Origin: Desulfotignum sp.
GTDB taxonomy: Bacteria > Desulfobacterota > Desulfobacteria > Desulfobacterales > Desulfobacteraceae
Direction of reading: 5' to 3'
Assembly (NCBI GenBank): GCA_011390335.1
Contig: JAABSO010000005.1
Location: 62,001 to 126,000 of the forward strand
Length of the DNA: 64,000 nt
Every line of letters starts with the position of its first letter. Position 1 is the first letter of the stretch. Both the position numbers and the translations under genes were made by a program. Shown piece by piece: positions 8,912 to 17,661 of this stretch. The notes under the pieces are model-generated. The model ran no database searches and was not told the DNA's origin. It was given only the letters and a program-made list of their open reading frames with translations.

Positions 8912-9891
8912 GTTCGGCTGTCCCGGGTTGTTACGTTTTCAACCAGGATATGGGCTGCTTCCTCCACCCGCAAAGAGATATGATAGCCCTTGACCACCAG
9001 TTCGATGGGGTCCTTGAGGGGGGCATATTTTTCCACATAGACCTGGGTTCCCCGGTTAATTCCCATCTCCAGCAGGCGCCGGCGCAGGGTAGTTTCACCG
9101 GAAACCCGCACAATGGTGCCCTCCTGTCCGGCTTTCATGTCACACAACAATACCCTGACGGTTTCCGGCCCAAAAGAGATATCTGCCGTCCCATCCTTAT
9201 GTGGGTCCGGTGAGGTGCCAACAGGTTCCACCCAAATTTTCTGGGCCATACCGCTGCCGATGACCAGGCGGGTATCACGTGCTGCAATCACCACCTGTCC
9301 GCCGAATCCATTGGATACCACTTCAATTTCATCCCCGGTTTTCAGTCCCATGGAAGAGATGCGCAGCTGCATTTTTTTGCCGGCCTCCAGCTGCTTCACC
9401 TTGAGCCGCTCCCCCTGTCTGGCTTTGTGCAACGGGACCATTTTTTGTCTTTGGGCCATGCAGGCGGCACACAGGCCGTAAATCTCCATGCGGTGCTGGA
9501 GCATATGAAACCCATAGGCCTGGGCAATTTTGTTTTGCTGTTTTTCCAGAACCTCATCTTTGAATTCCAGAATGGTGCCGCATTTGGTGCAGATCATATG
9601 GTCATGGTGAACACCTATATGCCGGTGTTCATACAGGGTTTCTTCCTGATCAAATTCCACTTTGGTGGCAAACCCGAACCGGCACAGATGTTCCATGGAA
9701 GAAACCACAAAATCACCATCCAGAAGTTTTCCCTCTTTTTCCAACTGCCGCAGTATGTCTGCCTTTGTCACATGGTGATCCAGCTGTAAAAAAGCTTCAA
9801 GCACCTGAAACCGTTCATCAAAACGGTCGAGCCCCTGTTCCTGAAACAACCGGATGAACTGTTTTTTTTCCTGGTCATGGGTATTGATCAT
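8908..9891 (-). CDS. Fur-family regulator fused to two FeoA domains
   Basis: This 327-residue protein combines a Fur module (about 1-148) with two FeoA/SH3-like modules (about 150-230 and 245-322). The Fur part shows the winged-helix region (VTKADILRQLEKEG), the metal motif HRHIGVHHDHMIC and two structural CxxC zinc pairs (CTKC and CAAC). Each FeoA module shows the expected pattern (SSMGLKTGDEIEVVSNG and LEMGINRGTQVYVEK). The gene starts the feo operon and overlaps feoB by 4 bp. By inference one polypeptide senses Fe(II), binds DNA and supplies the FeoB accessory subunit. No classical Fur box was recognised at its promoter. Fur and FeoA are normally separate proteins of about 140 and 75 residues. 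Confidence 0.92.
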   Translation of the reverse strand: MINTHDQEKKQFIRLFQEQGLDRFDERFQVLEAFLQLDHHVTKADILRQLEKEGKLLDGDFVVSSMEHLCRFGFATKVEFDQEETLYEHRHIGVHHDHMICTKCGTILEFKDEVLEKQQNKIAQAYGFHMLQHRMEIYGLCAACMAQRQKMVPLHKARQGERLKVKQLEAGKKMQLRISSMGLKTGDEIEVVSNGFGGQVVIAARDTRLVIGSGMAQKIWVEPVGTSPDPHKDGTADISFGPETVRVLLCDMKAGQEGTIVRVSGETTLRRRLLEMGINRGTQVYVEKYAPLKDPIELVVKGYHISLRVEEAAHILVENVTTRDSRT

Positions 9892-9920
9892 GGTATTTTA
9901 TCCTGTAAAAATAACACACT

Positions 9921-9949
9921 AAGATATGATAGCTGCCCCTGTCTGTCAA
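9921..9949 (-). promoter_or_regulatory. Sigma-70 promoter of the feo operon
   Basis: On the minus strand TTGACA (9944-9949) and TATCTT (9921-9926) are separated by 17 bp. Transcription would begin near 9914, giving a leader of about 23 nt before the ATG at 9891. The -35 box lies 15 bp outside the left end of repeat copy A and is part of the extended inverted repeat shared with the opposite side. Confidence 0.75.
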
Positions 9950-10248
9950 GGCGGGATTCGCTCTGAATATTTGCTATAGTGGCGTGCGCTTCTATGGAAA
10001 GCCCCTGGTGGTGTCCTGTGAACGGACCGTCAGATCCTTAAGGGGGCCTGGTAAAATAAGCCGGGATGGTTTTCAACCAGAGAGCGGGTTGCCGCACTTC
10101 ATTGTTCTTATGCAAACAGGCCCCCGCAGATCTCGGGCCGGGCACAGGACACCACCAGGGGCGGGGCTTGGCACAGAGTGCTGCACACAGCGATCGAAAA
10201 CCTGGCATGCTTATGGCAAATATCCAGATGCGCTGTCCGATATTGACA
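9944..10248. repeat. Dispersed inverted-repeat element, copy A (complete, between divergent genes)
   Basis: Inner arms GCCCCTGGTGGTGTCCTGTG (10001-10020) and its exact complement (10143-10162) form a perfect 20-bp stem. The pairing resumes further out, where GAATATTTGC (9965-9974) mirrors GCAAATATCC (10216-10225). Beyond these, both sides carry TTGACA pointing outward (9944-9949 minus, 10243-10248 plus), and the intervening 15-17 bp are alignable between the two sides. A small hairpin GGCCC-N10-GGGCC (10119-10139) lies inside the right arm. No reading frame here is believable. The copy separates feo (minus) from dus (plus) and appears to carry both promoters' -35 regions. Confidence 0.85.
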
Positions 10249-10271
10249 CAGATTCCCAAAACCTTTATATA
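10243..10271 (+). promoter_or_regulatory. Sigma-70 promoter of dus
   Basis: TTGACA (10243-10248), a 17-bp spacer and TATATA (10266-10271) make a near-consensus promoter reading toward the dihydrouridine synthase gene. The start point would be near 10278. The -35 box lies 17 bp beyond the GCAAATAT motif at the right end of repeat copy A. Confidence 0.8.
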
Positions 10272-10309
10272 CAAAAATCCTCCAAACCGGAAAGGAACCG
10301 TATGTACCC

Positions 10310-11335
10310 ATGGATGCCCCTGCCTTTGCCCGATATCTGAATACCCCTTTACCCATTGGCAACAAAATCATTTCCGGCCGGATGGTGCTGGCGCCCATGG
10401 CCGGCCTGGGCCATATTGCCTTTCGGCAACTGGTGGCGGAATTCGGCGGGTTCGGACTTTTATTCACAGGCATGTGTTCCGCCAAAGCTGTTCCCCATGA
10501 AAACCCGGCGGTCTCACCAGTTTTTTGCTGGCGCAGGCAGGAATTGCCCTATACTGTCTGCCAGATTTTTGGTGCTGCCCCGGATACCATGGCAAAAGCT
10601 GCCCACCGCATTGAGCAGGAGGGCTTTTTCGGGGTGGATCTGAATTTCGGGTGTTCTGTTGCAGCCATCTGCAAAAAAGGATGCGGGGCAGCCCTGCTGA
10701 AAACCCCGGACAGGGCTGCTGAGATTGTGGCAGGGGTCCGGGCGGCGGTCTCTTTTCCGGTATTTGTAAAATTTCGCACCGGATGGTCTGATGATGCGGC
10801 ATTTGCCGCAGACATGGCAAAACGCTTTGAAGCAGCCGGTGCTGATGCCCTTGTTTTCCATCCCCGGGTGGCGCCCGACCGGCGCACCCGTCCCCCCAAA
10901 TGGGATGTCATCACCCGGGTGACGGACGCCGTCACCATTCCGGTCTTTGGCAACGGCAACCTTTTTGCCATTCAGGACGGTATGCAGATGAAGGCACAAA
11001 CCGGCTGCCAGGGCCTTGCGTTGGGCCGCATGGCTGTGGCCCGTCCCTGGATTTTTGCCCAGTGGACCTTCGGTAAAAATTTTGATCACGGCATATACCA
11101 TGCAGCTGCGCAGCGCATGGTATCGTTGTTGAAACAGCACTATGACATGCCTTTCAACCTGAAGCTGTTCAAAAAGTTCGCACCCTATTTCTGTGCAAAT
11201 TTCAAATTTTCCCATTTTTTACTAAAACAGCTGAACCAGGCCGGCACCATGGAAGTGCTTGAAGAAACCATCCACAAACTGTTTGACCCCTGCCCTGAAA
11301 TTCTGTCTGCCCCCAATCGCAACCTGTTTTTATAG
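10310..11335 (+). CDS. dus: tRNA-dihydrouridine synthase family protein
   Basis: This 341-residue flavoenzyme of the Dus family reduces uridines in tRNA loops with FMN. The N-terminal TIM-barrel strand reads VLAPMAGLGHIAFR. The catalytic region NFGCSVAAICKKGCGAALL (about 110-128) has Ser where most members have Pro after the first Cys. FMN-binding segments include FVKFRTGW, DALVFHPR and PVFGNGNLF, with GLALGRMAVARPWIF near the end. The length suits the DusB/NifR3-like group, but the subgroup cannot be fixed by eye. The ATG at 10310 is 13 bp from AAAGGA, which is long. A 12-codon out-of-frame mini-frame (10302-10340) is better spaced and could affect translation. Confidence 0.88.
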   Translation: MDAPAFARYLNTPLPIGNKIISGRMVLAPMAGLGHIAFRQLVAEFGGFGLLFTGMCSAKAVPHENPAVSPVFCWRRQELPYTVCQIFGAAPDTMAKAAHRIEQEGFFGVDLNFGCSVAAICKKGCGAALLKTPDRAAEIVAGVRAAVSFPVFVKFRTGWSDDAAFAADMAKRFEAAGADALVFHPRVAPDRRTRPPKWDVITRVTDAVTIPVFGNGNLFAIQDGMQMKAQTGCQGLALGRMAVARPWIFAQWTFGKNFDHGIYHAAAQRMVSLLKQHYDMPFNLKLFKKFAPYFCANFKFSHFLLKQLNQAGTMEVLEETIHKLFDPCPEILSAPNRNLFL

Positions 11336-11398
11336 CCGGCATCTTGAGAAACTGTGTTGCCGGGAGCAGGCCAAAGCCTTTTGGGACTTCAGAACCGG

Positions 11399-11695
11399 CT
11401 ACAGACCCAGTATGGTCAATCCCTCTTCCAGTTCAAAATAGGGTTTGATTTCATACTGGTATCCCGGCACCCCGAAATAGATGGCCAAGCTTTCACCTAT
11501 GGCCTGAAGCCCTTCTGCCAGTCGGTTGTTTTCCAGTTCATAATATGTGATGGAATGCATGCCCGACCGCTTACTGGCTGAAATATACGGGCCTTTTTTG
11601 GTAATAAAATCCGGCAGGGCCGGGGCCTTGAGATACCGGTTGGCAATCTCTTTGGTACTTTCAGGGGGATAGGTAACATTGGAAATGATGATCAT
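11399..11695 (-). CDS. Small conserved hypothetical protein
   Basis: This 98-residue protein (MIIISNVTYP start) has no signal peptide, membrane segment or motif I recognise. Alternating hydrophobic strands and a Gly/Tyr-rich middle suggest a compact alpha/beta fold. It has an excellent ribosome site (AAGGAGG, 7 bp before ATG), so it is very likely expressed. It follows the SPOR-protein gene by 17 bp in the same direction and ends the long minus-strand block. No function is proposed. Confidence 0.6.
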   Translation of the reverse strand: MIIISNVTYPPESTKEIANRYLKAPALPDFITKKGPYISASKRSGMHSITYYELENNRLAEGLQAIGESLAIYFGVPGYQYEIKPYFELEEGLTILGL

Positions 11696-11712
11696 AATCT
11701 GCCTCCTTAGTA

Positions 11713-12990
11713 TTATTTGTTACTGACAAAAAAATCTTCAATAATGTTCTTTTGCTTCAACTGGTTGCCATAGGCAGTGGCATCTTCCTTGTCTGCAAAT
11801 TCAGATACCTGAACCAGATACCAGATTTTGCCGCCGCCGTCGGTTTTCTTTATGCGGGCATCAACATTCTGCTGCTCGAGAACCTTGAGATACTTATCTG
11901 CATGGGACGCTTTCAAATAGGCTGCCACCTGAATGGTAAAGGGTTTGGGTATTTTTTTTTCAATTATCACCTCAATCTCATCCACGGCTTTGGATGCCCG
12001 AAGATGGGAGATGGTATTGTACATAAACCCTATCATCCACAGGGACACCGCGCCCAGAATGCCGGCTTTCAAATAGAATCGCCATCGGTCTTTCACCTGG
12101 ATACGCGTCAAAATACGGCCGGAATGCCGGGTCACAAAACCAAGACATAAAATCACACCTTCCCGGATACGCTGTATCAGGCGCAGGATGACTGTGCACA
12201 GATGCAGCCATAGATCCTGCAATCTTTTCTGGTCACTGGGGGGGGCGAACCGCTGCTGCCTGTCCTGGATCGAATGTGCGGCCACCTTCTCCAGTTGAGG
12301 TTCCGAATCTTGCAAAAGGGCATTGATATCTTTTTCATAAATTGTTTTTAATACCGGTTCTGCCAGTGCCCGGGCGTAAACCTGTTTTGCAATGAAATCC
12401 AGCCGCCCCAGATCCAGAAAAAGCCTGGTGAGCAACGGCAGCAATTGTGGGCTGGCATGGTGAATCTCAGCCAGGCGGGTCAGCAAATCCTGTTCCTGGT
12501 CATTGACTGAACCGTCTGCGCAAAGACGTTTGAGCCACAGGTGCGCCAGAATGTCATCCCGGGGATTGGTGGTAAGATACACGAAAACAGCCTGTCTGAA
12601 CACACCGTTTTCCCTGTTAAATGTCAAATAAAATCGCGCCAGAGCGCCGGTTAACCGTTTTTTTATTTTTCCGGCTGACACCGGTGACAACAAAAAAGAA
12701 TCATAGATGCGCACGGCCTGGAGATATTTTTTTTTAGCCTTGTTAAATATTGCCGCCCGCTCCCACATATGGGCTTCCCGGATCAGGCATTCAATACGTC
12801 TTTTCCCGAAAAAATGCATCAGAAAACCGATTATGCCATAACATACTGTCACCACACCCAGTGCAAAAGGAACCGGTCCCATACCCGGAAAAATCTGCCT
12901 GATCCAGGGCATTGCATAAAAACACAAAGGCACCGCCACAAGGGTGGTCAGCCAGAGCCGGACAAAGACAGCGCGCAGAGCCCGGATCAC
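11713..12990 (-). CDS. Membrane protein with C-terminal SPOR domain
   Basis: This 425-residue protein has two N-terminal membrane helices (about 9-30 and 42-63), a long helical cytoplasmic middle resembling TPR arrays, a third membrane helix (about 309-328) and a C-terminal SPOR domain (about 348-424, with KPFTIQVAAYLKASHADKYL and IWYLVQVSEFADKEDA). SPOR domains bind denuded glycan strands at division sites. Its start overlaps the stop of the PBP1A gene (ATGA), so it is translated with a peptidoglycan synthase. A role coordinating cell-wall synthesis is likely by inference. An odd number of helices would put the SPOR domain in the periplasm if the N-terminus is inside. Confidence 0.82.
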   Translation of the reverse strand: MIRALRAVFVRLWLTTLVAVPLCFYAMPWIRQIFPGMGPVPFALGVVTVCYGIIGFLMHFFGKRRIECLIREAHMWERAAIFNKAKKKYLQAVRIYDSFLLSPVSAGKIKKRLTGALARFYLTFNRENGVFRQAVFVYLTTNPRDDILAHLWLKRLCADGSVNDQEQDLLTRLAEIHHASPQLLPLLTRLFLDLGRLDFIAKQVYARALAEPVLKTIYEKDINALLQDSEPQLEKVAAHSIQDRQQRFAPPSDQKRLQDLWLHLCTVILRLIQRIREGVILCLGFVTRHSGRILTRIQVKDRWRFYLKAGILGAVSLWMIGFMYNTISHLRASKAVDEIEVIIEKKIPKPFTIQVAAYLKASHADKYLKVLEQQNVDARIKKTDGGGKIWYLVQVSEFADKEDATAYGNQLKQKNIIEDFFVSNK

Positions 12991-14984
12991 GGCGCCTCCT
13001 GACCACAGACAGTCTGACCGGTTTTCAAGGCGATACCAACAGGGTCATGGGAGCCTTGGGGCTTAGCGAGGCACCCGGTAACAGGATCTACCTGTTCAAA
13101 CCGAATGTTTTCAGGAATAGGAAAATTTCTTTCCGGCTCGCCGGCCAGGGCCTGGGCCATGAAATCCGCCCAGATGGGGGCGGCTCCCCTGCCGCCGGTA
13201 ATTCCGATGCCATTGGCATCTTTCATGGGCTGTTTTCTGTCATATCCCGTCCATACAGAGGTACACAGGGTGGGGGTGAAGCCGGTAAACCAGGCATCAT
13301 TATAATTATCTGTGGTACCGGTTTTTCCGGCACAGGGACGGCGAAATCCCTGTGCCCTTATACTCCTGCCTGATCCTGTTTCCACCACCGCCTGCATCAT
13401 ATCCACAACCTGATACGACAGTGCCGGGTCCAGCACCTGCTGGTCCTGGACGATACGTTCAAACAGAATCCGGCCAAATGCATCCTCCACCCGCCAGAAC
13501 AAAAACGGGTCATGGTGCCTGCCCAGGTTGGCAAACACAGAAAATGCTTCAGCCATTTCCATGGGGGTGACACCGGCAGTACCCAGTGCGATGGAAAAAA
13601 CATCTTCCAAAGGACTTTTTATGCCGCATTTTCGGGCAGTTTCCATCACTGCCCGGGGCCCTGTGATTTGAACAAGCTGGGCTGCTATGGTGTTCACCGA
13701 ATGGGTCAGGGCTGTTTTTAACACCATATCTCCCTGGAAGCTGCGGCCAAAATTTCGGGGTTGCCAGTCAGGGGCACCGGCAACAGGAATGGTCACCTGC
13801 CGGTCCGTCATTATAGTTCCGGGATGAAAGCCTGATGATGCAAAGGCTGAATAATAGACAAATGGCTTAAACCCGCTCCCAGGCTGGCGCCTGGCCCTGG
13901 TGGCCCTGTTAAACGCACTGCGGAAATAATCACGCCCCCCCACCATGGCACGCACCGCACCGGTTGCTGTTTCAACGGCCACCAGTGCCCCCTGGGGACG
14001 GGGAGATTTTCCAGGAGAGAGGCCCATCATGGTATCCAAATTGTCAAGCCCTTGTTCCACTGCGGCCTCTGCCAGTTCCTGAAGACGAAAATCAAGGGTT
14101 GCATACACCCGGATTCCCCCATGGTATACCACATTCTCTCCATAGATCTGGACCAGCTCTCCCACAAGGGCATCCAGAAAATAGCTGCCGCTTCTGGCAT
14201 CTTTTTTTTCATTATGCAGCAAAGGCTTTATTGCAGCAGCTTCGGCAGCCTGGTCTTTTGAGATAAAGCCGGCTGCAACCATCCGCTGCAATACCAGCTT
14301 CCGCCGTTTCATGGCCCTGTCATAATGGACAAAAGGGTTATAGGCACTGGGAGACTTGGGCAGTCCTGCCAGTAATGCCGCTTCCGGCAGGGTTAATTCC
14401 CGGGCGGATTTTCCAAAAAATGTGCCGGCCGCCTTTTCAATCCCCTGGGCGCCTGCCCCAAAATAGATCTGGTTGATATAGGCTTCCAGGATTTCCTCTT
14501 TGGAAGAGGTGGTTTCAATCTGGAGTGCCACCAGCAACTCCTTGAATTTTCTGGCATAGGACTGTTCAAATGAAAAAAACAGATTTTTGGCGAGCTGCTG
14601 GGTGATGGTGGATGCCCCTTCCACCCTGCCCGGCTTGAACAATGTAATATACAATGCTTTCAAGGTGCGCAGTTTGTTAATACCATGGTGCTGAAAAAAC
14701 AGATGGTCTTCGGTGGCCAGTATGGCATTGATAAAATCAGCCGACACCCGGGAGAGGGGAACACTTTCCCGCTCTCCTAAGCGCATGAGCATCTGGCCGG
14801 ATGATGCATACACAATGCTCTGCGGGGTTTCAATAATCCGGCTGACGTCCCCGGGCAGCCTTGGCAGATCCGGTACCGTATAAAAGATCAGGCACATAAC
14901 ACCGATAATGCCGGCGCAGATAATGACCATGCAGGCAAAAATAACACACCGGACCAGGGATAAGATTTTGGACATCGGGTTCAT
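12987..14984 (-). CDS. Penicillin-binding protein 1A (bifunctional glycosyltransferase/transpeptidase)
   Basis: The 665-residue product has an N-terminal membrane anchor (about 10-34), a GT51 glycosyltransferase domain with motif 1 EDHLFFQHHG and motif 2 STITQQLAKN, and a transpeptidase domain. The latter has the active serine in PGSGFKPF (S-x-x-K), the SVN triad in THSVN and KTGTT in AGKTGTTDNYNDAWF. All catalytic motifs are intact. It polymerises and cross-links peptidoglycan. The ATG at 14984 is chosen over an upstream one because it overlaps the previous stop as ATGA and has AAGGGAGA 6-8 bp before it. It is coupled to the SPOR protein downstream and an unknown membrane protein upstream. 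Confidence 0.95.
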   Translation of the reverse strand: MNPMSKILSLVRCVIFACMVIICAGIIGVMCLIFYTVPDLPRLPGDVSRIIETPQSIVYASSGQMLMRLGERESVPLSRVSADFINAILATEDHLFFQHHGINKLRTLKALYITLFKPGRVEGASTITQQLAKNLFFSFEQSYARKFKELLVALQIETTSSKEEILEAYINQIYFGAGAQGIEKAAGTFFGKSARELTLPEAALLAGLPKSPSAYNPFVHYDRAMKRRKLVLQRMVAAGFISKDQAAEAAAIKPLLHNEKKDARSGSYFLDALVGELVQIYGENVVYHGGIRVYATLDFRLQELAEAAVEQGLDNLDTMMGLSPGKSPRPQGALVAVETATGAVRAMVGGRDYFRSAFNRATRARRQPGSGFKPFVYYSAFASSGFHPGTIMTDRQVTIPVAGAPDWQPRNFGRSFQGDMVLKTALTHSVNTIAAQLVQITGPRAVMETARKCGIKSPLEDVFSIALGTAGVTPMEMAEAFSVFANLGRHHDPFLFWRVEDAFGRILFERIVQDQQVLDPALSYQVVDMMQAVVETGSGRSIRAQGFRRPCAGKTGTTDNYNDAWFTGFTPTLCTSVWTGYDRKQPMKDANGIGITGGRGAAPIWADFMAQALAGEPERNFPIPENIRFEQVDPVTGCLAKPQGSHDPVGIALKTGQTVCGQEAP

Positions 14985-15856
14985 GGGTGTTCTCCCTTGA
15001 GAACAAGCCCCAGCTGCCATACCGCCCATTCACGGGCATTGACAAACAACACCCTGGGACGGCCCTGGTGGAAAAATTCAAACCCCAGCTGGATAAACCC
15101 GTCTTTGGCTTCATTCCAGATACCGATACGCAAAATGGTGCCGTCCTGATCCAAAAGCAGGTCCGTATCCGGCAAAAGATCAGGTATCATTTCTTGCGGC
15201 AGTTTGAATATTGCATTGAAAAACTGTTCCGCCGGATAAATCCGGCCGGCAAACCCGTCAAATTTTTCCAGCCGGCCCGGCTCCAGGTATTTTTTATCTG
15301 CAATGATGTCAAGGGTATTTTCTTTCAGATCAATGTTCTGCACCACCTTGTTCTCCGCGTTGATAAAATATATCTTCATGCCGTTTTTCAGACCTTCACA
15401 AAAGATCCGGTCTGTCACATCCGCGTTGAGCAGCCAGATCAGACGTGCCGGTTCCATTATCTGCCGGGCATGGGTCAAAGGCAGTGAACTGTAAAGGCGC
15501 TTGAACTGGTCCTTTTCCAGAATCACCCATTCTCCTGGTATCAGGCGGGCGGAAAGATCGGAAAAAGAGGCTGCCTTATGGGCGAACTGGCGGGTATCAC
15601 TTTTGCGGCTGATGATTTTATTCAGGGACTGGTGGGCATTGATGGTATCCCGTCCCAGTTCCCAGATCGCCCCTTTTTCAGGCCTTGCTTCATTGGTGGA
15701 TGCCAGAAAATTCCCCAGCAGCTTTTCGCACCAGTCGTATCTGAATTCTGAAAATACCAGGACTGCTGAAAAGATCAAAAGGCCCAGGTTCAAAAAGGAA
15801 ACTGCGCGTTTTATCCATTCCTGAAACGTATCAGGTTCATACCAGCCGGGAATCAT
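14981..15856 (-). CDS. Hypothetical membrane-anchored protein linked to PBP1A
   Basis: This 291-residue protein has one N-terminal membrane helix (about 18-40, core AVSFLNLGLLIFSAVLVFSE), followed by about 250 residues of soluble domain, presumably periplasmic. I recognise no domain. It overlaps the PBP1A gene by 4 bp and follows the zinc-ribbon gene by 7 bp, so the three are probably one transcript. An accessory role for the synthase is a guess from coupling only. Confidence 0.6.
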   Translation of the reverse strand: MIPGWYEPDTFQEWIKRAVSFLNLGLLIFSAVLVFSEFRYDWCEKLLGNFLASTNEARPEKGAIWELGRDTINAHQSLNKIISRKSDTRQFAHKAASFSDLSARLIPGEWVILEKDQFKRLYSSLPLTHARQIMEPARLIWLLNADVTDRIFCEGLKNGMKIYFINAENKVVQNIDLKENTLDIIADKKYLEPGRLEKFDGFAGRIYPAEQFFNAIFKLPQEMIPDLLPDTDLLLDQDGTILRIGIWNEAKDGFIQLGFEFFHQGRPRVLFVNAREWAVWQLGLVLKGEHP

Positions 15857-15863
15857 GCTGTCA

Positions 15864-16469
15864 CTATGCCTTGCCGGCAGTTTTCATGGAATCCATGTAT
15901 ACCCGGTAAAAATCTTTGTAATCCTGTAATGCTGCGGCCAGAACAGCCGGCAGGTGTGCAGTTCTGTCAGGACCGGCAACATAATTGGCGCTGGCATGCA
16001 GGGCTGCCATGGGATCACCCGTCGTAAACTGCTGCCCCAGCAAAACAAGACAGCTCATCCGGCGTATGGACATGTCCAGGGAGTTCATGTGCCGGAGGAT
16101 GATTGCACCACGGTCAAACCCCTGCTCCAGCAATACCAGGGGATAGACATGGTATGCAATTTTTTTTGCAGCAGCATCCTGGTCCACAGCCGTATCCACT
16201 GCATATCCCAGCTGCCGGACTGCTGCATGGGCCGCTTTTTGAAAAAAACCTTCTGAAACCAGGACCAGGGCACGTTCCCGGCCTTCCGGGGAAAAGCCTG
16301 CTCCGGATTTCACCAGGCTTTCAGGTCCATCCTTTTCTCCAATTTTTGCCAAAGATATCTGGTTTTTTTCCTTGCATTTCGGACAGGTAAACACAGCATG
16401 TTTGTCATTGGGCAGTTTGTCATCCGGAATATTGAACTGGGATCTGCAATGCCTGCATCGGATATTCAT
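15864..16469 (-). CDS. Zinc-ribbon (MJ0042-type) protein
   Basis: This 201-residue protein begins with a zinc ribbon: CRHC (residues 5-8) and CPKC (about 29-32), as in the MJ0042 family often found at the N-terminus of deltaproteobacterial proteins. The remaining 160 residues are helical with no motif I can name. No membrane segment is visible. It lies 2 bp downstream of the second pilT-like gene and just upstream of the PBP1A cluster, suggesting a shared transcript. Function unknown. Confidence 0.65.
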   Translation of the reverse strand: MNIRCRHCRSQFNIPDDKLPNDKHAVFTCPKCKEKNQISLAKIGEKDGPESLVKSGAGFSPEGRERALVLVSEGFFQKAAHAAVRQLGYAVDTAVDQDAAAKKIAYHVYPLVLLEQGFDRGAIILRHMNSLDMSIRRMSCLVLLGQQFTTGDPMAALHASANYVAGPDRTAHLPAVLAAALQDYKDFYRVYMDSMKTAGKA

Positions 16470-16471
16470 GT

Positions 16472-17638
16472 TTATTTTTCCCCTTTATAGCCCCGGTCAA
16501 TTTCAAGGGAATCTATCTTGGATGTGGCTTCTCCCCTGGCACTTTTGATGCTGTCCAGGCCCCGGCCCACCAGATCTTTTCTGGAGGCATAGGCCATGGC
16601 AACGCTTTCATCAATTTTCCCCTGCCTGTAAAGGGAAAGGATGAATTCATCAAAGGAAACCATTCCCTGGGCTTTGCCTGCCATGATAATATCATTAAAG
16701 GTTTTGCCCTCGGATTCCCCGTTGAGAATGGAATCTCTTACCCGCAGATTGGTGGCCATAATTTCAAAGGCGGCCACCCGCCCGCCCCTTGCTCCCGGCA
16801 GAAGCCGCTGGGCCACGATCCACCTAATCGTGTCTGCCAGCCGGATGCGGATCTGTTTTTCTTCCTGAGTGGAAAACATCCCCAGAACCCGGTTGATGGT
16901 CTGACCAGCATCCACTGTGTGAAGGGTGGACAAAACCAGATGGCCTGTTTCCGCAGCAGACAGCCCGATCTCCACTGTTTCACGGTCCCGCATCTCCCCC
17001 ACCAGAATGACTTTGGGTGCCTGGCGCAGGGCAGCCCTGAGGCCTGAAGCAAAGGAATCAAAATCCAGACCCAGCTCCCGCTGATTAAAGGTGGATAATT
17101 TCTGGGTATGCTGGTATTCAATGGGATCTTCCAGGGTAATCACGTGAACGGATTTGGTCTCATTGATCTGATCCAGCAGGGCGGCCAGGGATGTGGTTTT
17201 GCCCGAACCTGTGGCACCGGTGACAAAAATAATCCCGTTTTTCTCCTCCGCCATTTTGAAAAACGGATCCGGCAAGTTCAGATCGGTAATCGTGGGAATA
17301 GCGGTTTCCAGTTTCCGCAGGACAATGGCATATTTGCCGGACCTAGAAAAAATATTCACCCGGAATCTTGCCTGGGTGCCAAGCTGGTAAGACAGGTCAC
17401 AGGCCCCTTCCTGCAGAAGGGTTTGGGTAAGCTTTCTGTCATTATTAATCAGGTTCAGGGCGATGGTCTCGGTCTGAAACGGTGTCAGCACCTGAAAATC
17501 AGGTGCAATTTTCACCGGTACCAGCTGGCCGTCACTTTCCACCTGAAGGGGTTTTCCCGGTGTCAGGTTTAAATCAGACACATTGGTATGGGATGTCAGC
17601 ATCCGGGACAAAATATGGTCGATCTGCTGCTTTTTCAT
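16472..17638 (-). CDS. PilT/PilU-like twitching-motility ATPase
   Basis: This 388-residue secretion ATPase has Walker A GATGSGKTT (about 139-147), an Asp box ITLEDPIEY, Walker B ILVGEMRDRETV and the His box GHLVLSTLHTVDA. It belongs to the PilT branch, which powers pilus retraction. It is a paralogue of the next gene rather than a copy: the N-terminal region and the Walker B context (GEMRDRET versus GELRDLET) differ. The C-terminal tail is longer than in standard PilT, as in PilU-type accessory motors. It follows pilT by 23 bp and is presumably co-expressed. Confidence 0.87.
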   Translation of the reverse strand: MKKQQIDHILSRMLTSHTNVSDLNLTPGKPLQVESDGQLVPVKIAPDFQVLTPFQTETIALNLINNDRKLTQTLLQEGACDLSYQLGTQARFRVNIFSRSGKYAIVLRKLETAIPTITDLNLPDPFFKMAEEKNGIIFVTGATGSGKTTSLAALLDQINETKSVHVITLEDPIEYQHTQKLSTFNQRELGLDFDSFASGLRAALRQAPKVILVGEMRDRETVEIGLSAAETGHLVLSTLHTVDAGQTINRVLGMFSTQEEKQIRIRLADTIRWIVAQRLLPGARGGRVAAFEIMATNLRVRDSILNGESEGKTFNDIIMAGKAQGMVSFDEFILSLYRQGKIDESVAMAYASRKDLVGRGLDSIKSARGEATSKIDSLEIDRGYKGEK

Positions 17639-17661
17639 GCCTCCCCCTTATGGAATCCTGA

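Noticed and set aside
9984..10340. 118-codon frame across repeat copy A
   Set aside because: It follows the repeat's inverted arms, differs from frames in other copies and lacks a ribosome site; the repeat is non-coding.
14985..15029. PBP1A start at 15029
   Set aside because: That start lies inside the upstream gene; ATG 14984 overlaps the previous stop as ATGA and follows AAGGGAGA.
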